Source: Ktedonobacter robiniae (GTDB lineage: Bacteria; Chloroflexota; Ktedonobacteria; Ktedonobacterales; Ktedonobacteraceae). From it: DNA of 64,000 nucleotides. Both the position numbers and the translations under genes were made by a program. The DNA is taken from assembly GCF_016587375.1 (NCBI RefSeq), contig NZ_BNJG01000006.1, forward strand, positions 1 to 64,000, given 5' to 3'. Each line of letters begins with the position of its first letter. Positions within the stretch are counted from its first letter, which is position 1. Below, piece after piece: positions 26,883 through 35,301 of this stretch. The notes below the pieces were generated by a model that did not search any database, was not told the origin of the DNA, and was given only the letters and a program-made list of their open reading frames with translations.

Positions 26883-27605
26883 ATGCTACTACAACTTCGT
26901 GATGTCTATGCTGGTTACGATGGAGGCGACATTCTCAAAGGGGTTGACATAGCCATAGCGCAAGGAACCACGACCTGTATCGTCGGGCCAAATGGCGCAG
27001 GAAAATCGACGGTCTTGCGGGTACTTAGTGGCCTGTTGAGGCCACGGAAAGGCGCTATCTCCTTCGATGGGCGCTCGCTTGTAGGCCTCTCGCCACGCCA
27101 GATCCTGGCTCTAGGTATCGTGCAGGTTCCGCAAAGCCATAGCCTCTTTCCCAGCATGACCGTGCATGAAAACATCGAACTTGGGGCCTACCTGCTCAAG
27201 GATGCTCGGCTCATCAGGAGTCGCCTGCAAGAAATTCAAGCGTTGTTTCCACTCGTCAAACTGCGGGCACGTGAGAAGGCTGGGAGCTTATCGGGAGGGC
27301 AGCAACGCCTCGTTGAGTTCGCGCGCTGCCTGATGCTTGATCCGCGCGTAATCCTGCTAGATGAGCCATCAATGGGTCTCGATCCCCATACCTTCAAACA
27401 CGTCATTGAGACAATTCGCCTCTTGCAGAGCACCGGCAGGACAATTGTGCTTGTGGAACAGAATGCACGCACTGGCCTGAGCCTAGCGGATCAGGGTATT
27501 GTGCTGGAAAACGGGCAAGTGCGTTTGACGGGAACACACACCGAAGTCCTGAACAATCCCGAGATCGCGCGCTTGTACCTGGGCGGAACTCTTTCGAATA
27601 CCTGA
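26883..27605 (+). CDS. livF: branched-chain amino acid-type ABC ATPase, LivF family
   Basis: 240 aa. Walker A GPNGAGKST, signature LSGGQQRLVEFAR, Walker B VILLDEPSMGLDP and switch region VLVEQNARTGL are all canonical for LivF. TAAGGAG overlaps the previous stop. It completes a five-component importer placed directly downstream of the dehydrogenase operon, suggesting uptake of the substrate or a precursor of that pathway. Confidence 0.93.
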   Translation: MLLQLRDVYAGYDGGDILKGVDIAIAQGTTTCIVGPNGAGKSTVLRVLSGLLRPRKGAISFDGRSLVGLSPRQILALGIVQVPQSHSLFPSMTVHENIELGAYLLKDARLIRSRLQEIQALFPLVKLRAREKAGSLSGGQQRLVEFARCLMLDPRVILLDEPSMGLDPHTFKHVIETIRLLQSTGRTIVLVEQNARTGLSLADQGIVLENGQVRLTGTHTEVLNNPEIARLYLGGTLSNT

Positions 27606-27641
27606 GCAGACGGAGCAAGCAATCGCATAAAGGAGCGTGAG

Positions 27642-28706
27642 ATGGAGAGAGACGCACGTGTTCAAAGTGCCATTACAAACTGGGCACCTCGCTTTGTTGC
27701 TAATGGCATTGACGTCAATGATTTCACACGGGTCACGAACAGTATTGAGAGATGGGATGCATGGTGTCAGACATGGGCTGACTGCGGCGCCATACACGAA
27801 CAATTGGGTGCCGACGCTGAAGCCAGCGGATACTATGAGACTGCGGGTGAGCACTATTTCCGAGCGGCCATGTGCTATCACTTTGGTAAGTATCTCTTTG
27901 TCCAGGATCCGCGACAACTGCGAAATGCCCACGAGCATGTGGTGCGTGACTATCAGCGCGCATTACCATACTTTCTCTTTCCCGGCGAGCGGGTCTCCAT
28001 TCCCTATGAGGGGGGCGGCACCATGTATGGCATTTTGCGCAAACCCTGGCATACGCCTCGCCCCCCGGTTGTCATCCTGGTACCAGGTCTAGACTCAGTA
28101 AAAGAGGAATTGCATGTTTACGGCGAGGACTTCCTGCGACGCGGAATGGCAGTTCTCGCCATTGACGGCCCTGGTCAGGGCGAGATGGAGTTTGAGCACG
28201 CTATGCGTCATGACTATGAGGTACCCATTCGCTATGCGATTGACTACCTGGAGCGTCACCCGGATGTAGACGCCAGGCGCGTGGGCTTGATGGGAGTAAG
28301 TTTTGGAGGCCATTACGTTGTGCGGGCCGCGGCCTTTGAAAAGCGCATCAAGGCCACAATTGAAAATTGTGGTGCCTACAATCAGCTTGAGAACTTTCGC
28401 GGACGCCCACAGCTCAGTCGCGATACCATGGTTTTTCGTCTCAAGGCCACAAGTGAGGAAGAGGCAGTCAAAAGACTGGAACAGTTCTCCCTGCAAGGAG
28501 TTGCGGAACGCGTGCAAGGTCCATTGCTCGTCATTCAGGGAGGGCAGGATGGGCTAGTTTCTCCAGAACATGGAAAGCGTATTGCGGCCGAGGCCGGAGC
28601 AAACGCCGAACTCTGGTTCTTTGCGGATGGGAATCACGTCTGCAACAATATCCCCTATAAGCATCGCCCACAGCAGGCGGACTGGATGCGAGAGCGACTA
28701 AGTTAG
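27642..28706 (+). CDS. alpha/beta hydrolase resembling 2,6-dihydroxypseudooxynicotine C-C hydrolase
   Basis: 354 aa: an N-terminal helical region of ~120 residues and an alpha/beta-hydrolase domain. Catalytic residues by motif: Ser220 (GVSFGG), Asp303 (GGQDGLV), His332 (DGNHVCN). The block PGLDSVKEE followed by DGPGQGEMEF closely resembles the nicotine-pathway C-C hydrolase (DHPON hydrolase) and FrsA/DUF1100 relatives. From memory that enzyme has a key Glu where Asp151 stands here. AGGAG precedes the ATG. It is downstream of the importer, so probably acts on the imported compound or a Mo-hydroxylase product. Substrate unproven. Confidence 0.85.
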   Translation: MERDARVQSAITNWAPRFVANGIDVNDFTRVTNSIERWDAWCQTWADCGAIHEQLGADAEASGYYETAGEHYFRAAMCYHFGKYLFVQDPRQLRNAHEHVVRDYQRALPYFLFPGERVSIPYEGGGTMYGILRKPWHTPRPPVVILVPGLDSVKEELHVYGEDFLRRGMAVLAIDGPGQGEMEFEHAMRHDYEVPIRYAIDYLERHPDVDARRVGLMGVSFGGHYVVRAAAFEKRIKATIENCGAYNQLENFRGRPQLSRDTMVFRLKATSEEEAVKRLEQFSLQGVAERVQGPLLVIQGGQDGLVSPEHGKRIAAEAGANAELWFFADGNHVCNNIPYKHRPQQADWMRERLS

Positions 28707-28767
28707 CAGATGTGATGGAATCCTATCATACCCATGCTTCAGGACTTAAAAGTAGGCCACAAATTCC

Positions 28768-28796
28768 TTGACAGCAGGCCTATGCTGGCGTATACT
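28768..28796 (+). promoter_or_regulatory. near-consensus sigma70 promoter of the TetR gene
   Basis: TTGACA (28768-28773), 17-nt spacer, TATACT (28791-28796). The -10 box lies inside the left arm of the 60-bp palindrome, so protein bound there would block RNA polymerase. Confidence 0.85.
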
Positions 28797-28842
28797 AAAA
28801 AAATGAACGTACGTACGTTCATTTTTTTAGTATACGCCAGCA
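28783..28842. promoter_or_regulatory. 60-bp perfect loopless palindrome, candidate TetR operator
   Basis: 28783-28842 is its own reverse complement with no mismatch; the centre lies between 28812 and 28813 in ATGAACGTACGTACGTTCAT. The inner 20 bp look like a TetR-family operator. The outer arms (TGCTGGCG-TATACT and mirror) include the promoter -10. It ends 10 bp before the regulator's GTG. Confidence 0.85.
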
Positions 28843-28852
28843 GGAGAGCACA

Positions 28853-29473
28853 GTGGGAAAAGGGATTGAGAAGGGCGTAGAGAGTCGCCAGCGCATCTTG
28901 CGAGTCGCGCTTGAATTGTTCAGTGAACGCGGATACGATGGCACCTCGATTGAGGATATACGCCAGGCGGCGGGCTTCAAATCTAAGGCCAGCCTCTATA
29001 CGCACTTTCAGAGCAAAGAAGAGGTCGCACGCGCGCTCCTACAACAGATTCAAGTGCGCCAACAGGATTTTATCAGGCAGGCCATTGCTGGTATAGAGAA
29101 TGAGCCTTTTCGGCGCTTCGTAGCTGTCGGACGCGCTTTTATCGAGTGGGGAATGATCAATCCACGGGAGTATGCTTTCTGCTTCCTGCGTATTCAACAG
29201 GAAATTCTTGTGCGTGGGCAGGAAAGCTATACAGACCTGGACTCTACCCAGATTTTCGTGCAGTTGATCAAGGTTCTTCGCGCTCAAGGCTATCCGGTGC
29301 GACAGATTGCCGATGTAGCCTTAATGAGCATGGCCGTAGGCCTCATCAGCCGAGCAGTTATTGATCGCCACGCTTTTGGTACTGTGAGTCTGGGAGAGAA
29401 GGTCCAGCAAGTACTGGAGGCCTGCTTTGGCATCATCTTTGCTGAACCTATTGTCCTTCCAGAGAAGCCATAG
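28853..29473 (+). CDS. TetR-family transcriptional regulator
   Basis: 206 aa from GTG 28853 behind CAGGAGA. N-terminal TetR HTH: RQRILRVALELFSERGYDGTS, then FKSKASLYTHFQSKEEVARAL. The C-terminal ligand domain is unassigned. The 60-bp palindrome immediately upstream is almost certainly its autoregulatory site. It may also control the catabolic and importer genes to its left, though no second copy of the palindrome was noticed elsewhere in the window. Confidence 0.93.
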   Translation: MGKGIEKGVESRQRILRVALELFSERGYDGTSIEDIRQAAGFKSKASLYTHFQSKEEVARALLQQIQVRQQDFIRQAIAGIENEPFRRFVAVGRAFIEWGMINPREYAFCFLRIQQEILVRGQESYTDLDSTQIFVQLIKVLRAQGYPVRQIADVALMSMAVGLISRAVIDRHAFGTVSLGEKVQQVLEACFGIIFAEPIVLPEKP

Positions 29474-29547
29474 CTTTTCGTCTGCTTGCTCCAGAAGAGA
29501 AGCAGGCAAGGAAGATAGAAAAAGCCTGATCAAGGAGCGATAAGTTT

Positions 29548-29640
29548 ATGAGTTTTATTATCTTCGTACTCTTATTCACGATTCTTTGTGGTTGGCTAGA
29601 TAGTCGCATTCGTTCAAATAAAACAAAGAAGGAGCTGTAA
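29548..29640 (+). CDS. 30-aa single-pass membrane peptide
   Basis: ATG 29548 with CAAGGAG 10 nt upstream, TAA at 29640. One hydrophobic helix (SFIIFVLLFTILCGW) is followed by a basic tail (RIRSNKTKKEL). Its final codons, AAGGAGCTG, form the RBS of the next gene, which starts 2 nt after the stop, so the two are translationally coupled. No family is known to me. Confidence 0.6.
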   Translation: MSFIIFVLLFTILCGWLDSRIRSNKTKKEL

Positions 29641-29642
29641 AT

Positions 29643-30242
29643 ATGTTTGCTGGACACTTTGGGCTGGCAGCGGCCGTAAAATCGAAGCAACCACAACTTC
29701 CACTCTGGGCACTTATGTTGAGTACGCAACTGCTGGACATTTTATTTGTGCCACTGTTGCTTACAAATGTTGAGACGCTGCAACCGGTAGTTGGAACCAA
29801 AGGTGGGTATGGCGAAGTCATTATCCATGCTGACTACACCCACTCACTTGTTGGAGCTCTCTTGATCGCGATCTGCGCTGGCGTGATTGCCTGGCGACTA
29901 TGGAGTCGAAATGGCGGACTGGTTATTGGCGCGGTCGTATTTAGTCACTGGTTACTTGATCTCCTCGTTCACCGTGCCGACTTGCCTATCCTACCGGGGA
30001 ACGTGGGCAATCTGCCGCGTCTGGGCTTTGGCCTCTGGCAGTTCCCCTATATCAGTTCAGGCCTGGAATTCGTGCTCATCGTCATCGGTGGCGCCCTTTA
30101 CTTCCAATCCGCTCTCGCTCGAGCCAGGAGTGTGGACGCTGACCAGCAACAGAGGAGCCGTACCTGGGCCATTATTGCCGGAAGCGTAACCTGTCTCCTT
30201 CTGGTTCTTTCGCTGGTAACGAACGTCCTGGGAATTGGATAA
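29643..30242 (+). CDS. multi-pass membrane protein, possibly YdjM/DUF457-type metal-dependent hydrolase
   Basis: 199 aa with five or six TM helices. Conserved-looking His/Asp positions (GHFGLAAAV, DYTHSL, FSHWLLDLLVHR) resemble the membrane-bound metal-dependent hydrolase families (YdjM/DUF457). The role is unknown. ATG 29643 uses the AAGGAG lying inside the end of the preceding 30-aa frame. Confidence 0.7.
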   Translation: MFAGHFGLAAAVKSKQPQLPLWALMLSTQLLDILFVPLLLTNVETLQPVVGTKGGYGEVIIHADYTHSLVGALLIAICAGVIAWRLWSRNGGLVIGAVVFSHWLLDLLVHRADLPILPGNVGNLPRLGFGLWQFPYISSGLEFVLIVIGGALYFQSALARARSVDADQQQRSRTWAIIAGSVTCLLLVLSLVTNVLGIG

Positions 30243-30366
30243 GTTTGAGATGCTCTGGAGGGGTCACGTATTCCCTTGACTCGGGGACGCTAGTGCCATA
30301 TGCTTGTGGCGTGATGACTGTTAATGAGTCAGAGCCGCTTGCGCTCATGAGGAAGGAGTAGGCCGC

Positions 30367-31614
30367 TTGCAAACCCCAGCGGACCCCAAACCAACATCTA
30401 TTTCGTACTGGCAGCAAACTGTCGAGGCGCTGCCACTTGAGAGTCAGCTTCCTGCTGAGGCTGATATCGTAATTATTGGAGGCGGCATCGTGGGCGTCGC
30501 GCTCAGCTACTGGCTGGCAAGGGCAGGCAGGGCGCCAGTGTTGCTGGAGCGCGCGCACCTGGCTTACGGCGCAACGGGTCGCAATGGGGGTATTGTCGCC
30601 ATCGGCCTCGCGGAAGGCTATCCCTCCGCCATCAAGCGCCATGGCGCCCAGGTCGCGCAGGCGATCTTACGCCTCACCCTGGAGAACCAGGCGATCTTGC
30701 GCCAGGTCATAGCCGAAGAGCAGTTTGATTGCCAGTACCGCGAAACTGGCCATATCGGGCTGGCATTGAGCGAACAGGAACTGGAGCGTCTGGCACACGC
30801 CGCCGCCTCCAAGGAGGCCGATGGCTACGAGGTACAGGTATTGACGCGCCAGGAGGTGCAGGAACGTATCCACACACGCCTGGGAGAGCGTATTTTGGGC
30901 GGGACCTTGTGGGCGCAGGGCGGGCTGGTGCATTCGGCGCGCCTGGTGCATGAACTGGCGCGAGCGGCACAACGCCGCGGGGCGCGCTTCCTGCAGGCCG
31001 AGGTTGGGCAGTTGGCGAGCGAGGGTGAGGACGTCGTGATACGGGCGGCCCAGGGAAGCATACGTACCCGGCAGGTGGTCGTGGCGACCAACGCCTGGGT
31101 GGGCGATCTCTTACCCGCATTCCGTCCCTTGATTACACCGGTTCGCGGGCAGATGCTGGCCTATGAGCCGGTTTCCCAGCGCATTTTTGAATCAGGCATC
31201 TTTGCCGCGCTCACGCCAAGCGAGGAATATGGGCAGCAGACCCTGGATGGCTCTATCGTCATCGGAGGCTGTCGGGCCGTAGCGCCTGGACGTGATGTAG
31301 ACGTGCGCGAGCAGACGACTTCGCCCGAGGTGCAGAGCGCCCTTGAGCATGTTATCCCCACACTCTTCCCCGACCTGGCTCACCTGCGCGTAGCGCAGCG
31401 CTGGGGTGGAACGATGGCCTTTACCCCGGATTACATCCCCATTATTGATCAAGAGCCGGCTCTGCCCAGTGTCTGGGGTGTAGGTGGCTTTACAGGGCAT
31501 GGTATGCCTTTTGCCATGCGCGTAGGCCAACTCCTGGCGGAGTCGCTTGGTCAGCCACGGCGTGCCGCCGCGCTTGAGCCCTTCCGCCTGAAGCGCTCGA
31601 CACTTCTCTCCTGA
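30367..31614 (+). CDS. FAD-dependent amine/amino acid oxidase (DAO family)
   Basis: 415 aa. N-terminal FAD Rossmann fold ADIVIIGGGIVGVALSYWLA, then the family stretch GATGRNGGIVAIGLAEGY, a substrate domain, and a C-terminal GVGGFTGHGMPFAMRVGQLLAE. Resembles gamma-glutamylputrescine oxidase (PuuB), glycine/sarcosine oxidases and related DAO enzymes. It would oxidise a secondary or primary amine to an imine with H2O2 or electron-transfer release. Start is TTG 30367 with AAGGAG 8 nt upstream; no nearer ATG fits. Substrate unknown. Confidence 0.88.
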   Translation: MQTPADPKPTSISYWQQTVEALPLESQLPAEADIVIIGGGIVGVALSYWLARAGRAPVLLERAHLAYGATGRNGGIVAIGLAEGYPSAIKRHGAQVAQAILRLTLENQAILRQVIAEEQFDCQYRETGHIGLALSEQELERLAHAAASKEADGYEVQVLTRQEVQERIHTRLGERILGGTLWAQGGLVHSARLVHELARAAQRRGARFLQAEVGQLASEGEDVVIRAAQGSIRTRQVVVATNAWVGDLLPAFRPLITPVRGQMLAYEPVSQRIFESGIFAALTPSEEYGQQTLDGSIVIGGCRAVAPGRDVDVREQTTSPEVQSALEHVIPTLFPDLAHLRVAQRWGGTMAFTPDYIPIIDQEPALPSVWGVGGFTGHGMPFAMRVGQLLAESLGQPRRAAALEPFRLKRSTLLS

Positions 31615-31631
31615 GCAAAGGTATGGGATTA

Positions 31632-31671
31632 AAAAAAGAGCATCTGTGGCGAAAGCCTTCGCCACAGATGC
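31632..31671 (-). terminator. intrinsic terminator of the CBS-domain gene
   Basis: 14-bp perfect stem (31640-31653 with 31658-31671), 4-nt loop. Read leftward it ends in a T-run (A-run 31631-31637), which makes it a terminator for the minus-strand CBS gene. The same hairpin lies 25 nt after the plus-strand oxidase. Confidence 0.8.
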
Positions 31672-31787
31672 GTTCTATGTACATTGAATACGAATGTGTT
31701 TGATAGTAAACAATAGCTTGTGGCTATGACGCGATGAAGGCGTGATGAAACGTGTGAGCTTCGGTTTTTCGAAGCCGTTCGAAATCG

Positions 31788-32255
31788 TTAAAAGCCGGGT
31801 GCTACTGGTTCGGTCATGCTGGTATAGGCCTGGGCGCCACAGCGCATACAGGTTGTGGGTGGCTCAAGCGCGCGCATGACCTCGCCACAGATGGAGCAGA
31901 ACCAGTGGGCTGCGACGGCCTTGACCAGGTCAGCACGACTGATAATGCCCACCAACCGCCCTCGACTCACGACCAGGAGGCGACGAATGCGCTCATGGAC
32001 GAGAATACGACTGACCTCCTCCAACTCGGTCTCCTCACTGACGGTAATGACGCTTCGCGTCATGATATCGCGCACCAGTTGCCCTTTTCTGGCAATAACA
32101 TCAAACTCCGTAACGATTCCTACGATAACGTTGTCGCTGTTCACCACAGGCATCCCACTGATTTTGTATTCAGACAAAAGGTGAGCTGCCTGTTGCATTG
32201 TCTGGTCTTCATTGACCACAATGACATCCTTAGTCATTACATTGCGAACCTTCAT
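31788..32255 (-). CDS. CBS-domain pair protein with C-terminal zinc ribbon
   Basis: 155 aa from ATG 32255, chosen for AGAAGGAGA upstream. Two CBS motifs form a Bateman module: VRNVMTKDVIVVNEDQTMQ with GMPVVNSDN, then VRDIMTRSVITVSEETEL with RRLLVVSRGRLVGIISRADLV. The tail has CSICGE and CMRCGA, a four-Cys zinc ribbon. Such proteins sense adenine nucleotides. No effector domain is attached; partner unknown. Confidence 0.88.
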   Translation of the reverse strand: MKVRNVMTKDVIVVNEDQTMQQAAHLLSEYKISGMPVVNSDNVIVGIVTEFDVIARKGQLVRDIMTRSVITVSEETELEEVSRILVHERIRRLLVVSRGRLVGIISRADLVKAVAAHWFCSICGEVMRALEPPTTCMRCGAQAYTSMTEPVAPGF

Positions 32256-32407
32256 CGATGTTTGTCTCCTTCTGGTAACCCATCGCGAAACAGCCATCTC
32301 TTGTTTCTATTGTAACATGCCGCTGAGTTTTTTCGCGCCTGCGGTGATGGGTTCTTGCCCGACGCGTGCCTTGTGCTCTTCAGGGCGTTTGGCGGCGTGA
32401 GCACCTC

Positions 32408-33232
32408 TTAGGGAGTGGGGGTTGGGAGAGGGGGCAGGGGATCCACGACGACCTTGCTAAAGAGGGCGCGCGCCTGTGACGAGGTCGCGCCGTTGTGGAC
32501 GAAGAGCGCGATCTGCCCCTTGGTATAGCTTGCATCTTCAATCTGCTCCACCTGGCTGCCATTGAGTATCAGGGAAAGGGAAGAGCCTTGCAATGAGACG
32601 GTCAATGTGTTTTTGCTTCCCATGGGGTGCAGGTGAGGGCTTACCTTGTCTGGAACCAGGTAATCGTTGTGGGCGCTCTGGGTTTTGGTGTCCCAGGATT
32701 CCTTGACGATGCTATAGGTGGTATTCCCATGAATGTCAATGCGATAATCATGATCTAGATTTCCATCACCACGCAAATAAATGCCGATGCTGTCGTCGGC
32801 GTCCCCCTGTTGAAACGTAAACTCGGTGGTCAATTGGAAGTCATCAAAATTGCGGCTGGGGGGCAGGCTTTCAATGAGGACCTTGTGATTGAGCGCGGTC
32901 AGGCTCAAACCCTGTTGCCCAATTTGCCGCTCATAGTCCTGTGTCGAACCTGTGAACCAGTCTTTGTAGGTGTTTTTATCTGTAAAATCATCGATAAATA
33001 AATGGCGTGACGCTATCGCGGTGGCAGTGAGTTGGGCCTGTGAGGGGGAGGGCGTCGGGGTCGGAGTTGGCGCGCTCTGGGTATGATTGCCTGCGGGAAA
33101 GAGATACAGGTCACCTACGGTAAGCAACAGGGCCAGGCACACGATACCCATCAGACCCGCGATAGTGAACATGTGTCTGCGTCGTGTGTTGGAGTGCGCT
33201 GTCTGCTCTTGTTGAGTTTCTTCGCCTATCAT
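32408..33232 (-). CDS. membrane-anchored protein with concanavalin-like (DUF1080/LamG-type) domain
   Basis: About 274 aa. Basic N-terminus (NTRRRH), one TM helix (IAGLMGIVCLALLLTVGDLYLF), then a Pro/Thr linker (TPTPTPSPS) and an extracellular beta-rich domain of ~180 residues with FTDKNTYKDWF, DSIGIYLRGDGN and SLSLILNGSQVEQI, as in glycan-binding DUF1080/LamG folds. It ends in another Pro/Thr tail. ATG 33232 follows an AGAGAGAGAG stretch; a GTG 30 nt upstream is possible. Function likely surface carbohydrate contact; unproven. Confidence 0.7.
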   Translation of the reverse strand: MIGEETQQEQTAHSNTRRRHMFTIAGLMGIVCLALLLTVGDLYLFPAGNHTQSAPTPTPTPSPSQAQLTATAIASRHLFIDDFTDKNTYKDWFTGSTQDYERQIGQQGLSLTALNHKVLIESLPPSRNFDDFQLTTEFTFQQGDADDSIGIYLRGDGNLDHDYRIDIHGNTTYSIVKESWDTKTQSAHNDYLVPDKVSPHLHPMGSKNTLTVSLQGSSLSLILNGSQVEQIEDASYTKGQIALFVHNGATSSQARALFSKVVVDPLPPLPTPTP

Positions 33233-33525
33233 GTCTCTCTCTCTCTGTAAGGGCATACTCACAACCTGCGCGCCGGAAACTGCGCGACTCCTTTTCCATC
33301 AATCTTGTAGCTTGCCTCTTTGCCAGGTGGGGGGACTGGCTCCAGTCCATGGAATTCTCTCAACGTGCATATATAAAGACGTATTGTAGCGCAGATTGTT
33401 TCGTATTTTTGGCTAGTAGTAATTTTTTCGTATGCACTTCCCCCCTTGAGATGGAAGGTGCTGGCGCCATATGATAGAAACATACACCTCTCATCAAGAG
33501 CCAAAGAAAGTCGAGCGATACAGCT

Positions 33526-34602
33526 ATGTTGGCAGCCATGTTTTACGCGCCGGGCGATCTACGCCTGGAGGAGCGTCCCATTCCGCAGCCAGGGCCAGGC
33601 GAGGTCCTGCTCCAGGTCGCGGCAGCCACGACCTGTGGTACCGATCTCAAAACCTTTCGCCGGGGACATCCCCTGCTCTTTCGCCAGACGCCAGCCAGCT
33701 TTGGACACGAAGTCTCTGGCACAGTCGCCGCAACAGGCGTCGGTGTGACAAAGGTGCGTGAAGGTGACGCCGTCGCGGTGGCCAACTCGGCCCCCTGCTA
33801 CCAGTGTTTCTATTGTAAGCGTGGCCGCTATAGCCTCTGCGAAGACCTGCTACTCCTCAATGGCACCTACGCCGAATACCTGCTGGTGCCCGCGCGCATA
33901 GTCGAGCATAACCTCTATCCTCTCCCAACGGATACTTCATTTATCGCGGCGGCCCTGGCTGAACCCCTCGCCTGTGCTCTCCACGGCGTTGGAGCCAGCG
34001 ATATTCACGCGGGAGATACTGTCATTGTATTAGGTTCAGGTCCACTTGGCCTCCTGCTCACCGCCGCCGCGACGCTGCGTGGCGCGCGAGTTGTACTCAC
34101 GGGCCGGGGTGAGGAGCGCCTACGCCTGGGAACCTATTTTGGCGCCTCATGTGTGATTGATGTCACTGGCATGACGCCGCAAGAGCAGTACGAAGTGGTA
34201 CGCGACCAGACAGAGAAGCGGCGAGGTGCAGACGTGGTCATCGAAGCCATTGGCACGCCCGAGACCTGGCAACAGGCGGCCCAGCTGGCATGCCCCGGCG
34301 GCCTAGTCAACCTCTTTGGGGGCTGCGCCTCGGGCACCCAGGTGACCCTGGAAACGCGTCCCCTGCACTATAGCGAGCTTACCATCAAGGGCGTCTTTCA
34401 TCATACCCCAAGCTACTACGCTCAGGCACTGCACCTGATTGCTGAACGTCAGATAGATGTGGAGGCCCTGGTGACCCGGCGCCTGCCCCTGCATGCGGCC
34501 CTGGAGGCTATCAGTCTCCTAACGCAGAAGAAGGGGGTAAAATATGCACTGATTCCTCCGGCCTTCGCGTCCCTTCTGGATGGAGCAGTAAGCCCTGACT
34601 GA
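33526..34602 (+). CDS. zinc-dependent medium-chain alcohol/polyol dehydrogenase
   Basis: 358 aa MDR. Catalytic zinc ligands: Cys in TTCGTD (about 37), FGHEV and ALAEPLAC. Structural zinc four-Cys lobe: PCYQCFYCKRGRYSLC. NAD(P)-binding VLGSGPLGLLL. It resembles sorbitol/threonine dehydrogenases and oxidises a secondary alcohol or polyol. Its 3' end overlaps the convergent TetR gene by 92 bp. No strong RBS is seen before ATG 33526. Confidence 0.92.
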   Translation: MLAAMFYAPGDLRLEERPIPQPGPGEVLLQVAAATTCGTDLKTFRRGHPLLFRQTPASFGHEVSGTVAATGVGVTKVREGDAVAVANSAPCYQCFYCKRGRYSLCEDLLLLNGTYAEYLLVPARIVEHNLYPLPTDTSFIAAALAEPLACALHGVGASDIHAGDTVIVLGSGPLGLLLTAAATLRGARVVLTGRGEERLRLGTYFGASCVIDVTGMTPQEQYEVVRDQTEKRRGADVVIEAIGTPETWQQAAQLACPGGLVNLFGGCASGTQVTLETRPLHYSELTIKGVFHHTPSYYAQALHLIAERQIDVEALVTRRLPLHAALEAISLLTQKKGVKYALIPPAFASLLDGAVSPD

Positions 34603-35158
34603 TGATCTGGTAGTAAATATCAATAACCTGTTGCACGCTCAGGCGTCCTCCAGGGTGAAACCAGGACGAGACCTGTGTACACATGGCGATAACAGCATAG
34701 GATGTAACTTTGGTATCGCTTGGACGAAAGACACCGCGCTCCATCCCATCCTGGAGCATACCCTGAAGCAGGCGATCATAGATATCGCGTAGCTCGACAA
34801 TGTGCGCCCGCTGCTCGCCCTCCAGGGAGCGAAGTTCGGTATCAATGATAAAGAATTCGGCCTTGTTGCTGGTATGCAGGCGGATATGATTGGCGATGGC
34901 CTCACGCAAGCGCTCACGGGGATCATCATAGGTACGCAGGAGCGTCTCTAGCTGGCTATTCAGACGCTTCATATACGTCTCCATAATCTCAACCAGCAGC
35001 GATTGCTTATTGGGATAGTGATGATAAATACTGGCCGCCTGAATTCCCGCCAGGCGAGCAATATCGCGCAGGGGCGCGGCGTGATATCCATACTCGGCAA
35101 AGAGTTGGACCGCAGCGGCGAGAATATTTTCGCGCATCGAGCGCCCTTCGACTGGCAT
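34511..35158 (-). CDS. TetR-family transcriptional regulator overlapping the dehydrogenase
   Basis: 215 aa from ATG 35158 behind AGAGAGGTG. HTH: RENILAAAVQLFAEYGYHAA, then AGIQAASIYHHYPNKQSLLVE. The all-helical C-terminus (IIDTELRSLEGEQRAHIVELRD) is of the TetR_C-type fatty-acid/acyl-CoA-regulator style. The last ~30 codons lie antisense to the end of the alcohol dehydrogenase gene. Convergent overlap means the two cannot both be fully transcribed without interference. Confidence 0.9.
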   Translation of the reverse strand: MPVEGRSMRENILAAAVQLFAEYGYHAAPLRDIARLAGIQAASIYHHYPNKQSLLVEIMETYMKRLNSQLETLLRTYDDPRERLREAIANHIRLHTSNKAEFFIIDTELRSLEGEQRAHIVELRDIYDRLLQGMLQDGMERGVFRPSDTKVTSYAVIAMCTQVSSWFHPGGRLSVQQVIDIYYQIISQGLLLHPEGTRRPEESVHILPPSSALGD

Positions 35159-35214
35159 AGGTAACACCTCTCTTCCTCTTCGGCTACAGGGTGATTGTAT
35201 CAGAAAAAGGCCTG

Positions 35215-35295
35215 GGTGCGCTACTGACGTACGCGCTTACGCTGGGTGTCTACAATCTGGCCCGGAGGCGTAGGCGCGTACGTCAATAGCGCACC
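35215..35295 (-). terminator. long imperfect hairpin between ThuA and TetR genes
   Basis: Arms 35215-35236 and 35274-35295 pair over 22 bp with one wobble, and six more bases (35237-35242 with 35268-35273) extend the stem to about 28 bp. It begins 6 bp after the ThuA stop on the minus strand, so it is the probable terminator of that gene. Confidence 0.65.
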
Positions 35296-35301
35296 ACCGC
35301 T

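Noticed and set aside
28783..28842. Palindrome as a transcription terminator of the hydrolase gene
   Set aside because: A near-consensus promoter runs into it and the TetR start follows in 10 bp; operator is the better reading.
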